A stretch of 64,000 nucleotides of DNA. It comes from Streptomyces sp. NRRL B-3428 (GTDB taxonomy: Bacteria > Actinomycetota > Actinomycetes > Streptomycetales > Streptomycetaceae). The stretch lies in the NCBI GenBank assembly GCA_000721375.1, contig JOGW01000012.1:1-64000 (forward strand), read 5' to 3'. Positions within the stretch are counted from its first letter, which is position 1; every line of letters starts with the position of its first letter. The position numbers and the translations under genes are program-made. The notes under the pieces are model-generated. The model saw only the letters and a program-made list of their open reading frames with translations, searched no databases and was not told the origin of the DNA. Below are positions 26,601 through 34,068 of the stretch, one piece after another.

Positions 26601-26895
26601 CGCCGTCGACCCGGCCCTGCTGGGATCAGCCCGCCGAAGTGCCGCCACAGCCCTGCGCGCGCTGGACCGGCGGGCGGGGGAACAGGCGTTCCGGTCCCTG
26701 GCCTGCGATGAGGCTGTTCCCATGGCGGACCGGATCGCCGCCGCAGAATCCCTGGCCTTTGACGACCTGCCTGCCGCGGCAGCTGCGCTGCGCTCGATGG
26801 CCGGCACGTCAGGCGCTCGGACTTGGGAGGTACGCGCTGCCCGAGATGCCTTGGCGCGCGTGCAAGGACAGCGGGCGAAGGGGAGCTGTCCGTGA
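23662..26895 (+). CDS. Trypsin-like protease - NACHT NTPase - helical-repeat conflict protein
   Basis: 1077 residues from the GTG that overlaps the preceding stop. Residues 1-210 form a trypsin-like serine protease with an intact triad: His44 (TCAHVV), Asp78 (GPDLALL) and Ser153 (GGHSGSP). A short helical linker follows. The NACHT NTPase has Walker A GGPGSGKSS with Lys361, Walker B LVLVDGVDE with Asp440 and Asp443/Glu444, a sensor-like IIVASRF, and the C-terminal FVHRTLQEYLA block at about 681-691. From about 740 to 1060 are HEAT-like helical repeats, the usual ligand-sensing arm. There is no signal peptide or membrane helix. The design is STAND-type: a sensed trigger would oligomerise the NTPase and activate the protease. 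Confidence 0.9.
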   Translation: MSAPSLEAMLSAATVAIEGVADRGATAVGTGFFAAPDLVVTCAHVVQASPFVVGEWLGRRIELDVVRALHHDNGAGPDLALLRPREAGLQPTAPWACLNEAYEIDDELWAWGYPRTAYRAGDALTFRAVGSSRHRGGAALVKVTGVQVFGGHSGSPVLNRRTGGVVGVLRGKEPRSADSDAHHAARLVPVSSLLNAFPEVTAAQRTVTSSNSAWLDLLTDAQIRNGRWRHPGPLLRRYLRAAVDAADEHPYATLWERLTEDTSGVPPLTRVYLRQKVGQVPRQRPVRTAVPAPLALSAGHPSEPRPPGFGDRLVGPAFDDHTAPRLDTESAESLPLGPQPAEDALAQIRHALVLGGPGSGKSSLLRHLTRRAGEAWLAGRYAAHVPVRVSAEALAEGATFCAALARAVVQQLRPWDELNLPEELFEGYPLERVPWLVLVDGVDEILDQKKRREVLRILAERGGQDQYRIIVASRFLPTGELDVLQRASYLDMETFEIQPFHPDELAGFAASWFRALGTPTPDELAERFIEDLRSRRLENLTRIPLLATMLCSVYARTPGHELPTRRASLYESFVGLLSSKQYDSTDIYRQLPMRLHRYAGPAGAQAAENLVSQQRVLLELLAESDRCSGWTGLVDTAVAATAALCPSHLDAHQWRQALLELLRQSGLFTEFRSDGSSGIRFVHRTLQEYLAACHLAARVQPLSPEGQALIDQGNDPDAESFILFLLSCWRRSGQDVGTALEQALDRDGAMAAGLVLAAERDAGPLDADLVGRAARLMSDMATATDGHLRMEDRLWAVRRLADHDAPSSVRILIGLIRSGRLSDALLTQALLTVGELDQDEAVGVSRFLLNGRGLSRAVRIWIVMQLTTLDSEQAWEVLEDLTTTRRTDRAMRAWAAGRLASVDAVRGERALTAMLSDHTVSGGTRLWLAELLSTRHRSLAAWAFGELAADSSVEPRTRVLAARHLAERAPDRARALLTAIAVDPALLGSARRSAATALRALDRRAGEQAFRSLACDEAVPMADRIAAAESLAFDDLPAAAAALRSMAGTSGARTWEVRAARDALARVQGQRAKGSCP

Positions 26896-26968
26896 CCGCT
26901 CGCTGATCCGTTGGCGATCTCGGCCGGCCGTGAGCCCGCTTGACGAGCGCCCTGGAGGGCCGAAGCCC

Positions 26969-27436
26969 CTACTCGGCGCCTTCCAGGGTCCAGTCGTCCA
27001 CAAGCTCGTCCGGCGGGACGGTGAAGGTGGCCAGGAAGTACTCCGCCTGGCCACAGTTCACGTTCTCCGCGCCCGTGAGCGTGGCCGAGACCTTCTGGCC
27101 GTCCACTTCGAGGCGCGCACCCGTGTTCTGGCAGCCGGCCAGCACGAAGGCCAGACCGATCTCGCCCTTGGGCGGCTCGGCGATGAGCGCCTCGTGGGCC
27201 TGCGGCAGGTTGTCGACGTCGGCGGCCACCAGGTTCGCGTACATCCGGTCCGTCTGCCCCTGCGGTCCGAGCCGGGTGGCACGCGGGCCCTCGCGGGAGG
27301 GGCCGCTGAAGGTCCCCAGCTCCACGAACGCGGTACGAGTACCAGGGCCGTCCCCCGTCTCCGCGCCGAGGAGTCCGCATCCGCCGAGGGCGAGCGCGAG
27401 AGCCGCGACGGTAGGGGCGAGTGTCAGTCGACGCAT
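26969..27436 (-). CDS. Putative lipoprotein
   Basis: 155 residues. A signal peptide ends in the lipobox LGGC with Cys20. The mature part (TAFVELGTFSGPSREGPRATR onward) has two further cysteines (AGCQNT and VNCGQAEYF) and looks like a small beta-rich exported domain. No family is recognised. Its ATG lies 147 bases from the divergent sugar dehydrogenase gene. Confidence 0.7.
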   Translation of the reverse strand: MRRLTLAPTVAALALALGGCGLLGAETGDGPGTRTAFVELGTFSGPSREGPRATRLGPQGQTDRMYANLVAADVDNLPQAHEALIAEPPKGEIGLAFVLAGCQNTGARLEVDGQKVSATLTGAENVNCGQAEYFLATFTVPPDELVDDWTLEGAE

Positions 27437-27582
27437 GTCCCGAGGACGCGGGTCAACTCCCCGATGGTTCCCGGCCGTTCGCGTCTTGGTCTATACCATT
27501 AGAGCGGATCCCCCTATCCTCAGCCATGGCCAGGAGCACCATCCCCCCACCCACGTTGCGTCCTGCCTCCAGGAGGATCACG

Positions 27583-28713
27583 GTGAACCTTCGCACCAGA
27601 ACCTCGGCGATCGTCGGCGTCATATGTCTCGCCGCTTCGCTCGCCCTGACCACAGCCTCTGCTGAAGAACCCGCAACGGCCGCACCCGCGGTCGCGCTCA
27701 CCCAAGTGGGCACGGCCCAGAACCCGATCGCCGGCGCCCCCGGACCCGGCGGCAGCCTCTGGGTTGCCGAACGCGCAGGAACCGTAAGAGTTCTGGGCCG
27801 GCAAGGGCTCGGCGCGCCCGTTCTCGACATCTCCGCCGAGACCACCACCGACGGGGAGCGCGGCCTGCTCGGCATCGCCTTCAACCCGACGTACACGCAC
27901 TTCTACATCTCGTTCACGAACCTCGAAGGCACCAGCACCATCGACGAGTTCGCCGTACGCAAGGGCCGTATCCAGCCCTCAACCCGGCGGACCGTGCTCA
28001 CGCAGACCCAGCCGTACTCGAATCACAACGGCGGCGACATCAAGTTCGGGCCCGACGGCTATCTCTACATCGCGCTCGGCGACGGCGGCTCGGGCGGCGA
28101 CCCGCACGGCAACGGGCAGAACCTCGACACCCTGCTCGGCAAGATGCTCCGTATCGATCCACGGGGCGGAACACCGTACGCGATCCCCGCGGACAACCCG
28201 TTCGTGGCCGACCCGAACGCCCGGGACGAGATCTGGGCGTACGGCCTGCGCAATCCGTGGCGGTTCTCGTTCGACGCGGACACCGGCGATCTGCTGATCG
28301 GCGACGTGGGCCAGAGCGACTGGGAGGAGATCGACTGGGCTCCGGCGAGCAGCAAGGGCGGTGAGAACTACGGCTGGTCGCAGATGGAGGGCACCCACTC
28401 GTTCCGCGGCGGAGTCGAGCCCGCGAACCATGTGCCGCCGGTGCACGAGTACGACCGCACCGGCCTCGGCTGCTCGGTGACCGGCGGATTCGTCTACCGG
28501 GGCGAGGCGATCCCGGCGCTCAAGGGGCAGTACGTGTACGGCGACTACTGCGACGGCACACTGCGCACCCTGGAGATGGAGAACGGCAAGGTGACCGGAG
28601 TCAACGATCTCGGCGTGAGCGGCGGCGAGCTCCTCTCGTTCGCGCAGGGCTGCAACGGTGAGCTGTATGTGCTCGCGCAGGCCGGCGGGGTGTTCCGGCT
28701 CGGTCCTGCCTGA
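27583..28713 (+). CDS. Secreted PQQ-dependent sugar dehydrogenase (glucose/sorbosone dehydrogenase family)
   Basis: 376 residues. A signal peptide (LRTRTSAIVGVICLAASLAL, cleavage near TTASA-EE) leads to a six-blade beta-propeller of the soluble glucose dehydrogenase/sorbosone dehydrogenase family. Landmarks are the catalytic His and cofactor region SNHNGGDIKFGPDGYLY (146-162), ALGDGGSGGDP, YGLRNPWRFSFD and IGDVGQSDWEEID. It would oxidise sugars or sugar alcohols outside the cell. No PQQ synthesis genes are in the window, so the cofactor state is unknown. GTG at 27583 was chosen because AGGAGG lies six bases upstream. Confidence 0.9.
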   Translation: MNLRTRTSAIVGVICLAASLALTTASAEEPATAAPAVALTQVGTAQNPIAGAPGPGGSLWVAERAGTVRVLGRQGLGAPVLDISAETTTDGERGLLGIAFNPTYTHFYISFTNLEGTSTIDEFAVRKGRIQPSTRRTVLTQTQPYSNHNGGDIKFGPDGYLYIALGDGGSGGDPHGNGQNLDTLLGKMLRIDPRGGTPYAIPADNPFVADPNARDEIWAYGLRNPWRFSFDADTGDLLIGDVGQSDWEEIDWAPASSKGGENYGWSQMEGTHSFRGGVEPANHVPPVHEYDRTGLGCSVTGGFVYRGEAIPALKGQYVYGDYCDGTLRTLEMENGKVTGVNDLGVSGGELLSFAQGCNGELYVLAQAGGVFRLGPA

Positions 28714-28724
28714 TCACGGTGCTC

Positions 28725-28759
28725 GGGGGCGTGCTGCCGTCGCTCGGCGGCACACCCCC
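28725..28759. terminator. Bidirectional terminator
   Basis: A GC-rich hairpin built from GGGGG (28725-28729), GTGCTGCCG, a short loop, CGGCGGCAC and CCCCC (28755-28759), with one mismatch. It lies between the convergent sugar dehydrogenase and NUDIX genes. Confidence 0.65.
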
Positions 28760-28780
28760 TGGCATGCGTCCGGACCAGGC

Positions 28781-29263
28781 CTACGTCGTTGCGTCGAGCA
28801 GTTCCCGCAGACGCGTCAGGAAGACGGACTGCGCCTTGACGAGCTTCTCCGCGGCCTGGTCGACGGACCACCACGCCACCTTGTCCAGCTCCGGGAACTC
28901 CCGCATCACCCCGGAGCCCTTGGGCCACTCCATGGTGAAGGTGCCGGGCACGATGCTCTCCGGATCCAGGTCCGCGCCCACCGCCCAGACCGTGACGATC
29001 TTGCCGTTGGCCTGCTGAGTCTCGCCCAGGGGCACATACGGTCCCGTCGGCGGCGATACGCCGAGCTCTTCCTCGAACTCCCGCCGGGCGGCGTCCATCG
29101 CCGTCTCCTCCGGCCCGTACTCGCCCTTGGGAATGGACCAAGCGCCTGCGTCCCGACGGGCCCAGAAGGGTCCGCCCATGTGCCCGAGGAGGACTTCGGT
29201 CCGTCCTGCCGTCTCGCGGTGGAGCAGCAGACCTGCGCTGCGTTTGGGTGTCTTCGCCGTCAT
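28781..29263 (-). CDS. NUDIX hydrolase
   Basis: 160 residues with a full Nudix box from GEYGPEETAMD through AARREFEEELGV (GX5EX7REXXEELG). The N-terminal strand SAGLLLHRE and the WSIPKGE approach fit the family of diadenosine polyphosphate or nucleotide hydrolases. The ATG overlaps the stop codon of the AAC(3)-like gene (ATGA), so it is second in that operon. Confidence 0.92.
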   Translation of the reverse strand: MTAKTPKRSAGLLLHRETAGRTEVLLGHMGGPFWARRDAGAWSIPKGEYGPEETAMDAARREFEEELGVSPPTGPYVPLGETQQANGKIVTVWAVGADLDPESIVPGTFTMEWPKGSGVMREFPELDKVAWWSVDQAAEKLVKAQSVFLTRLRELLDATT

Positions 29264-30108
29264 CCCCTCAGCTTCCCCTCCAACCACGCCACCGCGAAGG
29301 CCACCAGCTCCCGCGCGTCGAACAGATGGCTCTCGGCGGCGCCCACGGTGCCGCGCACCCCGCCCCCTGCCGTCAGGAAGTCCCGCGCGACGACCTCGAA
29401 CGCATCCCGCTCATCGCCCACCACCGGTACGTAGTCGAAGGCGCCCTGGGACGAGTCGATGTCGTGGAAGCGCCGCCACACGCGCCGCCCGTCGACCGTG
29501 ATGGGCTGCTCGTAGTCCACGAACCGTTTGCCCGGCGCCTGTGCGAGCGCCTCCGCGTGGTGGAGCAGGGTGAGTGTGTCCAGCGGGGCTCCCAACAGCA
29601 GCACCTTTCCGCCGAGTTCGACCAGGCGGGCCAGCGGGGTGTCCGGGCCGTGCGGGTCGTCCCACGGATGGTCGTCCATCAGGCGGTGTGCGGCCGGGCC
29701 CAGGGCCGCGAAGCTCGCGTCGGGGTGCCGGCTGCGTACGGCACCGGGCTCAAGACGCAGCGCCTCCGGCAGCCGACCGTAGGAGTGGTCGGCCTCGGAA
29801 CGGTCCGGGTCGTACGCCGGGTGCTCGGCGCGGATCGCCTCCTGCCACTCTGTCGGCCAGGTGGTCCACTCGTACGGCGGGGCGTCGTTCCAGCCGCAGG
29901 TCACCATCAACGTGCCCTGCTCGCCCACCACTTCGCGCAGGGCGTCGATGACGGTCTGCGCGCCGCCCGTGACGTATCCGAGTGCGGAGAGCCGGGTGTG
30001 GAACATGACCGTGTCACCCGCGCCGAGCCCCAGGCCGCTCAGGTCGCGGACGAGACGGGTGCGGGTGACCGGGCCTTGGGAGAGCTTCAGGAGGGCGAGT
30101 TCGTCCAT
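29260..30108 (-). CDS. AAC(3) family aminoglycoside N-acetyltransferase-like protein
   Basis: 282 residues, the usual length of aminoglycoside 3-N-acetyltransferases: TRTRLVRDLSGLGLGAGDTV at the start, GTLMVTCGWNDAPPYEW, then SRHPDASFAALG, HPWDDPHGPDTPLARLVELGGKVLLLGA and HHAEALAQ. The conserved histidine and acetyl-CoA-binding segments are present. Chromosomal members in streptomycetes may acetylate aminoglycosides or an endogenous amine; resistance cannot be assumed from sequence. It is coupled to a NUDIX gene through an ATGA overlap. Confidence 0.88.
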   Translation of the reverse strand: MDELALLKLSQGPVTRTRLVRDLSGLGLGAGDTVMFHTRLSALGYVTGGAQTVIDALREVVGEQGTLMVTCGWNDAPPYEWTTWPTEWQEAIRAEHPAYDPDRSEADHSYGRLPEALRLEPGAVRSRHPDASFAALGPAAHRLMDDHPWDDPHGPDTPLARLVELGGKVLLLGAPLDTLTLLHHAEALAQAPGKRFVDYEQPITVDGRRVWRRFHDIDSSQGAFDYVPVVGDERDAFEVVARDFLTAGGGVRGTVGAAESHLFDARELVAFAVAWLEGKLRG

Positions 30109-30125
30109 GCCGACGAACGTAGCGC

Positions 30126-31349
30126 TCAGGGCGTGCCGGCGGCTTCCGTGGAAGAACTCGGGCAGGGCGAGGCGGAAGGGTCCGGGCTGGGATCGGGGCT
30201 GGGCTCATCGGACGCGCCGGGGCTGGGGCACGGCGTCGGGGACTGTGTGGGCGGGTCGGTCGGCGGGTCCGTGGGGGGATCGGTCGGCGGATCGGTGGGC
30301 GGGTCGGTCGGTGGATCCGTCGGTGGGTCGGTGGGCGGATCAGTCGGCGGTTGCGAGCTGTCCGAAGGGCTGGGCGAAGGGCTCTGTGACGGGTCGGGGC
30401 TCGGACTCGGCTCGGGCGTCCCGGACGGATCGGGGCCGATGACGATCCCGCCGGGACCCTTCTCCGTCTCCTTGTCGTTGCTGTTGCCCACCGTCTTCTT
30501 CGCCGGGGTGTCGGAGCCGGCGCCCGGGCTGACCGGGACCACGCCGCTTCCGTCGGGGACGGTGTGCACGCCCTGCTGGTAGAACTCGAGCCAGTACAGG
30601 ACCGTACGGACATAGCTGCGCGAGTAGTTGTAGCTGAGGATGGCCCGCTCCAGGCCCGCGGAACGGCCGAGGTCGCGGTCGCCGGCGCACAGATAGCGGC
30701 CCGCGGCGAGCGCCGCGTCGAAGATGTTGTTGGGGTTCGACCGCCCGTCCCCGTTGCCGTCCGCACCCCAGCGGCGCCAGGTGCCCGGCAGGAACTGCAT
30801 CGGCCCGACCGCCCGGTCGTAGACCGTGTCCCCGTCCCACTCGCCGTCCTCGCTGTCGAGGATCAGCGCGAAACCGTCTCCGTTGAGCGCCGGGCCCGTG
30901 ATCCGACGGCGGGTGTCGCCGTGCGCGTCCACGTCGCCGCCGCGTGCGTGACCGGACTCCACCTTGCCGATCGCCGCGAGCAGTTCCCAGTCGAGACGGC
31001 AGCCCGCGTCACTGCGGGCGAGGGCGGTCTCGGCGCGGCGATACGCGGCGAGCACCGTGGCCGGGATCCCGGACTCGGCCCGCACCTGATCGCGTCTGGC
31101 CTGCGGGTCCTCGGCCGTGCTCTGCACGGTGTCCAGCGGAGGCAGCTCCGTGTGGTACGAGTCGTCGCCCTGTGACTCGACGGACGGCATCGGACCTCCG
31201 TCGGCCACGGACCGCTCGTCGCCGCCTGCCAACCCCTGTACGAGACCGGGCGCTTGGGACGCGGTGAGCAGCGCCATCGCGGCCGCGGCCAGGGCGGTGT
31301 CGCGTACGGAGCGCCGGATCCGGGGACGCTGCGGGCGGCGAGGGGACAT
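30126..31349 (-). CDS. Exported lytic transglycosylase with Pro/Thr/Asp repeat tail
   Basis: 407 residues. An N-terminal membrane or signal helix (about 18-35) is followed by a lytic murein transglycosylase domain (about 95-255): WELLAAIGKVESGH with the catalytic Glu, GPMQFLPGTWRRWG, DGRSNPNNIFDAALAAGRYLC and ILSYNYSRSYVRTVLYW. It would cleave peptidoglycan between MurNAc and GlcNAc outside the membrane. The last 130 residues are low-complexity Pro/Ser/Thr with eight PPTD units, a probable wall-spanning stalk. ATG at 31349 has AAAGG upstream. It sits at the 3' end of the mce operon, 14 bases past the last Mce-associated gene. Confidence 0.88.
   Translation of the reverse strand: MSPRRPQRPRIRRSVRDTALAAAAMALLTASQAPGLVQGLAGGDERSVADGGPMPSVESQGDDSYHTELPPLDTVQSTAEDPQARRDQVRAESGIPATVLAAYRRAETALARSDAGCRLDWELLAAIGKVESGHARGGDVDAHGDTRRRITGPALNGDGFALILDSEDGEWDGDTVYDRAVGPMQFLPGTWRRWGADGNGDGRSNPNNIFDAALAAGRYLCAGDRDLGRSAGLERAILSYNYSRSYVRTVLYWLEFYQQGVHTVPDGSGVVPVSPGAGSDTPAKKTVGNSNDKETEKGPGGIVIGPDPSGTPEPSPSPDPSQSPSPSPSDSSQPPTDPPTDPPTDPPTDPPTDPPTDPPTDPPTDPPTQSPTPCPSPGASDEPSPDPSPDPSASPCPSSSTEAAGTP
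30256..30351. repeat. Eight 12-bp tandem repeats encoding PPTD
   Basis: Eight 12-bp units with consensus TCGGTCGGCGGG (plus strand) lie inside the lytic transglycosylase gene and encode eight PPTD units. Differences are mostly at third codon positions, so selection has held the protein repeat. Copy number may vary between strains. Confidence 0.85.
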
Positions 31350-31363
31350 CACGGAACCTTTCG

Positions 31364-32074
31364 TCAGCTGCGGAAGGTGTCGATGGCGGAGACCAGCCAG
31401 CGGCCGTCCCGGTGCACGAGGTCCACGGCGAGCATCGCGCCGGCGTAGGCGCCCTCGCCCTCGGACTTCGCCGCGGTACTGGTGCTGGTCTGGTCCGCGT
31501 AGACCAGGACACGGGCGCGGTCGCCGTCGAGACGCTCGACCGCGCTGTCGGTGACGGTCGTGGTGAGGACGGTCTTGTGCTGCTGCGCCTGCGCGAGGAC
31601 ACCGGCGAGCAGGGCTTGGTGCTGGTCCACCGCCTTGCCCGTCAGATGGGTGGCCACGGCCTTCTCGGTCCGCTCGGAATGCGCGAAGTCGTAACTGAAC
31701 AGGGCGTTCACGGCCTTGGCCGTCTGTCCCTTGAGCTCGCTGGTGCGGACAGGGTCGGTGAGCGCGGTGCTGTGGCGGGCCGGCTCGTCACGCAGCTCCT
31801 GCGCGTTGCTGTGCGCCCAGCCGGCGAAGGCGCCGAGGAGGAGGGTGAGCAGGCTCAGGGTGGTGAGGAGGCGGGTGGGGCGGGGGGTTCGGGGCTGCGG
31901 AGTCCTGCGCTGCGGTGTCGGGCGCTGTGGAGTCCTGCGCGCGGGGAGGACCGCTTCCTCGGCGTCCGGCTCCGGGTCCCGCGCCGTCGTCGGCGCCGCG
32001 GGCACTTGTACGGAAGCGGTGGACAACGCCGCCAGACGGCGTCTGCGGTTGATGTGGTGACGTGTGGTGGACAC
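31364..32074 (-). CDS. Mce-associated membrane protein
   Basis: 236 residues. A basic/Pro-rich N-terminal tail with repeated RRTPQ-type units is followed by one membrane helix (LLTTLSLLTLLLGAFAGWA) and an exported domain of about 130 residues ending DLVHRDGRWLVSAIDTF. This NTF2-like shape is typical of Mce-associated (Mam) proteins, which stabilise the Mce complex in mycobacteria. GTG start at 32074 with GGGAG upstream. It is the last of four such genes in the operon. Confidence 0.8.
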   Translation of the reverse strand: MSTTRHHINRRRRLAALSTASVQVPAAPTTARDPEPDAEEAVLPARRTPQRPTPQRRTPQPRTPRPTRLLTTLSLLTLLLGAFAGWAHSNAQELRDEPARHSTALTDPVRTSELKGQTAKAVNALFSYDFAHSERTEKAVATHLTGKAVDQHQALLAGVLAQAQQHKTVLTTTVTDSAVERLDGDRARVLVYADQTSTSTAAKSEGEGAYAGAMLAVDLVHRDGRWLVSAIDTFRS

Positions 32075-32094
32075 GGTCGGCTCTCCCCTTGTGT

Positions 32095-32667
32095 TCAGTC
32101 CGTCGCGGCGGTGCCGACCGGCGCCTGGGCGAGGGCGCTCAGCTTCCACTGCCCTTGAGTACGGGTCAGCTCGCCGAGCATGCGGCTGTCCTTGTCGCTG
32201 CTCTGCTTGCCGTCGGCCCGTACGGTGACGCGCAGCGCGACCATCACCCGTGCGCGGCCCGCACGTTCGTCGAGTTCGGTGACCGCGCCGGAGAGCACCT
32301 TGGCCGTGGTCACGGTCTTCGCGGTGCGCACCTGCTGACTGAACGCCTCCCGCCCTTGGACGAGTTGGTCGTGCAGCTCGCCGGTCGTGGAGGTCTCCCA
32401 GAGATCGAGTCCTTCATCGAGGCGACGGTGATCCAGGGTGTTGAGGTTCTGGACGGACTGTTCGGCCGCGGCCAGCGCGTCGTCCCGCGAGGTGGCGTAG
32501 TCCGCGGACTCGGAGTGCGCCGCGCCGTACCAGGACCATCCGGCCCAAGCCGCGAAACCGCCGGCCGCGAGGGCGAGCACCAGGGCCGCGACGACGAGCG
32601 GCCGGATGACGCGGGACATTGCCCCCACCACATGGGGAGTCGTCCGGACGGTACGGAGGGACCTCAT
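32095..32667 (-). CDS. Mce-associated membrane protein
   Basis: 190 residues: a short cytoplasmic start, one membrane helix (PLVVAALVLALAAGGFAAWAG), then an exported domain with SRDDALAAAEQSVQNLNTLD and a C-terminal VMVALRVTVRADG...QGQWKLSALA strand pair, the common Mam layout. The ATG at 32667 follows GAGGAAAGG. A 106-bp gap before it, filled with 14-bp repeats, is the only long space in the 3' half of the operon. Confidence 0.8.
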   Translation of the reverse strand: MRSLRTVRTTPHVVGAMSRVIRPLVVAALVLALAAGGFAAWAGWSWYGAAHSESADYATSRDDALAAAEQSVQNLNTLDHRRLDEGLDLWETSTTGELHDQLVQGREAFSQQVRTAKTVTTAKVLSGAVTELDERAGRARVMVALRVTVRADGKQSSDKDSRMLGELTRTQGQWKLSALAQAPVGTAATD

Positions 32668-32713
32668 CAGCGGGCCTTTCCTCGGGGCGCGGTCGGCGGG
32701 CGCGGTTGGGCCG

Positions 32714-32769
32714 GTACGGATCGGCGCGTACGGATCGGCGCGTACGGATCGGCGCGTACGGATCGGCTC
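32714..32769. repeat. Four 14-bp tandem repeats inside the mce operon
   Basis: Units GTACGGATCGGCGC at 32714, 32728 and 32742 are identical; the fourth at 32756 ends CTC. They fill the gap between two Mce-associated genes. Function unknown; see the finding. Confidence 0.9.
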
Positions 32770-32773
32770 TGCA

Positions 32774-33511
32774 TCAACGCGCCTTGATCTCGGTGATCCG
32801 CCAGGTGTCGTCGCTCAGCGCGGCGGAGACGGTCAACTGGGCGGCAGATGTGGTGGGTCTGGCGTCGCCGCGCCGTGCGGTCTGGTCGAGGAAGACCAGG
32901 AGCGTGGCCGAATCGCCGTCGAGGCGGATGGTGCCGACGCGGACCGTCTGGCTGATCAGCGTGACCTTCTGCCGGGTCACGTTCTCGCGTACCTGGGCGA
33001 AGAGTTGCGCGTACTGGTCGGCGGCGCGCCCCGTAAGGACCTCGCGGGCGGAGCGCTCGGTCGCCGCGGTGCCGCCCGGCGCGTACGAGAAGATCTTGGC
33101 GAGCGCGCTGCTGATGTCGCCGTTGACGCGGGTGGTGGCCTCGACGTCGGTCAGTGCGTGATTGTCGGCGGCGGGGGTGCTGCGCAACTGGTGGGCACGG
33201 TGGAGGAGTACCCCGCCGGTGAGGGCGAGGAGCAGGCAGGCGGCAGTGGTGAGGAGGGCGAAACGGGTGCGCCAGGCGGAGGCCTTGCGCGGTTCTTCAA
33301 CTTCCGCCGCGTCCGCCGGGTCTGCGGGTCCTCCCGGGTCCGCCAGGTCTGCGGGTTCTCCGGGGTCCGCCGCGACCTCCTGCGCCTCCTCATCCACGTA
33401 CACCACCGGCCCGACCGCCTCCCGGTCGAGAGGCTCCCGTTCCGACTCCGACCCCGTCTCCGTCTCCAGATCCGTCTCCACGGTGCGCGACCACCCCGGT
33501 CTCGGCGTCAT
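32774..33511 (-). CDS. Mce-associated membrane protein
   Basis: 245 residues. A long acidic cytoplasmic N-terminus (about 1-80, rich in Glu, Asp, Pro and Ala) precedes a membrane helix (FALLTTAACLLLALTGGVLL) and a Mam-type exported domain (VNGDISSALAKIFSYAPG; TLLVFLDQTARRG; DTWRITEIKAR). The exported part resembles the product at 31364. ATG overlaps the preceding stop (ATGA), so it is coupled to the gene at 33508. Confidence 0.8.
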   Translation of the reverse strand: MTPRPGWSRTVETDLETETGSESEREPLDREAVGPVVYVDEEAQEVAADPGEPADLADPGGPADPADAAEVEEPRKASAWRTRFALLTTAACLLLALTGGVLLHRAHQLRSTPAADNHALTDVEATTRVNGDISSALAKIFSYAPGGTAATERSAREVLTGRAADQYAQLFAQVRENVTRQKVTLISQTVRVGTIRLDGDSATLLVFLDQTARRGDARPTTSAAQLTVSAALSDDTWRITEIKAR

Positions 33512-34068
33512 CCGGACTCCTCCCCCGGGGACGCCGCCGCGTCCTGCGGCTGTGTCACCGGTACGGCGCCGAGCGACTTCACCTTCCACGTCCCGTCGCC
33601 GGTGCGCGCCAGGACCGCCTCGAGCCGCTTGCGGTCCTCCGTGGCCTCTGCGCCTTCACCGCGGGCCTTGACCTCCACCCGTACGGTGGCGATCACCTTC
33701 GCCGTACCGGCCCGGTCGTCCAGCGCGGTGACAGCCGCGTCCGTGACCACTCCGCGGGTGATGTCGCCCACCTCGGGCTGCTCACGGCCGAGTTCGGCCT
33801 TGAGCGGACCGGTCGTCACCGACTGCCAGTCCTCCACACCGGCCTCGGCCCGCTGTTTCGTGGACGCGTCGAGCGTCGTCAGCGTCTCGATGCCCGCCCG
33901 GCCGGCGACCAGCGCCGCGTCGCGCGCCTTCCCGTACGCGAGATCCTCGTCTCCTCGGGCCTGGGCGTAGGACCAGGTGCCCGCGCCGCACAGCACCACG
34001 GACACCGCCAGACCCACCCCGGCGAGGATTCGCTCGCGACGGCCCGCAGCCCCTCTCCAGGACTTCAT
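33508..34068 (-). CDS. Mce-associated membrane protein
   Basis: 186 residues: basic start MKSWRGAAGRRERILAG, one membrane helix (VGLAVSVVLCGAGTWSYA) and an exported domain with GKARDAALVAGRAGIETLTTLD and a C-terminal GTWKVKSLGAVPV. It is most like the product at 32095, so the four Mam genes form two alternating types. It is joined to mceF by an ATGA overlap. Confidence 0.8.
   Translation of the reverse strand: MKSWRGAAGRRERILAGVGLAVSVVLCGAGTWSYAQARGDEDLAYGKARDAALVAGRAGIETLTTLDASTKQRAEAGVEDWQSVTTGPLKAELGREQPEVGDITRGVVTDAAVTALDDRAGTAKVIATVRVEVKARGEGAEATEDRKRLEAVLARTGDGTWKVKSLGAVPVTQPQDAAASPGEESG

Noticed and set aside
26896..28713. Lipoprotein and sugar dehydrogenase as further parts of the NACHT module
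   Set aside because: Opposite strand or separate ribosome site and promoter gap; no domain linked to conflict systems.
29260..30108. Aminoglycoside resistance determinant on a mobile element
   Set aside because: The AAC(3)-like gene sits in ordinary chromosomal context, with native codon use and no mobile features nearby.
30256..30351. CRISPR-like array
   Set aside because: Repeats are 12 bp, contiguous without spacers, and encode a protein repeat.
29248..30582. Plus-strand frame with GSVGGSVGGS repeats
   Set aside because: It is the reverse reading of the PPTD repeat and the AAC(3)-like gene.
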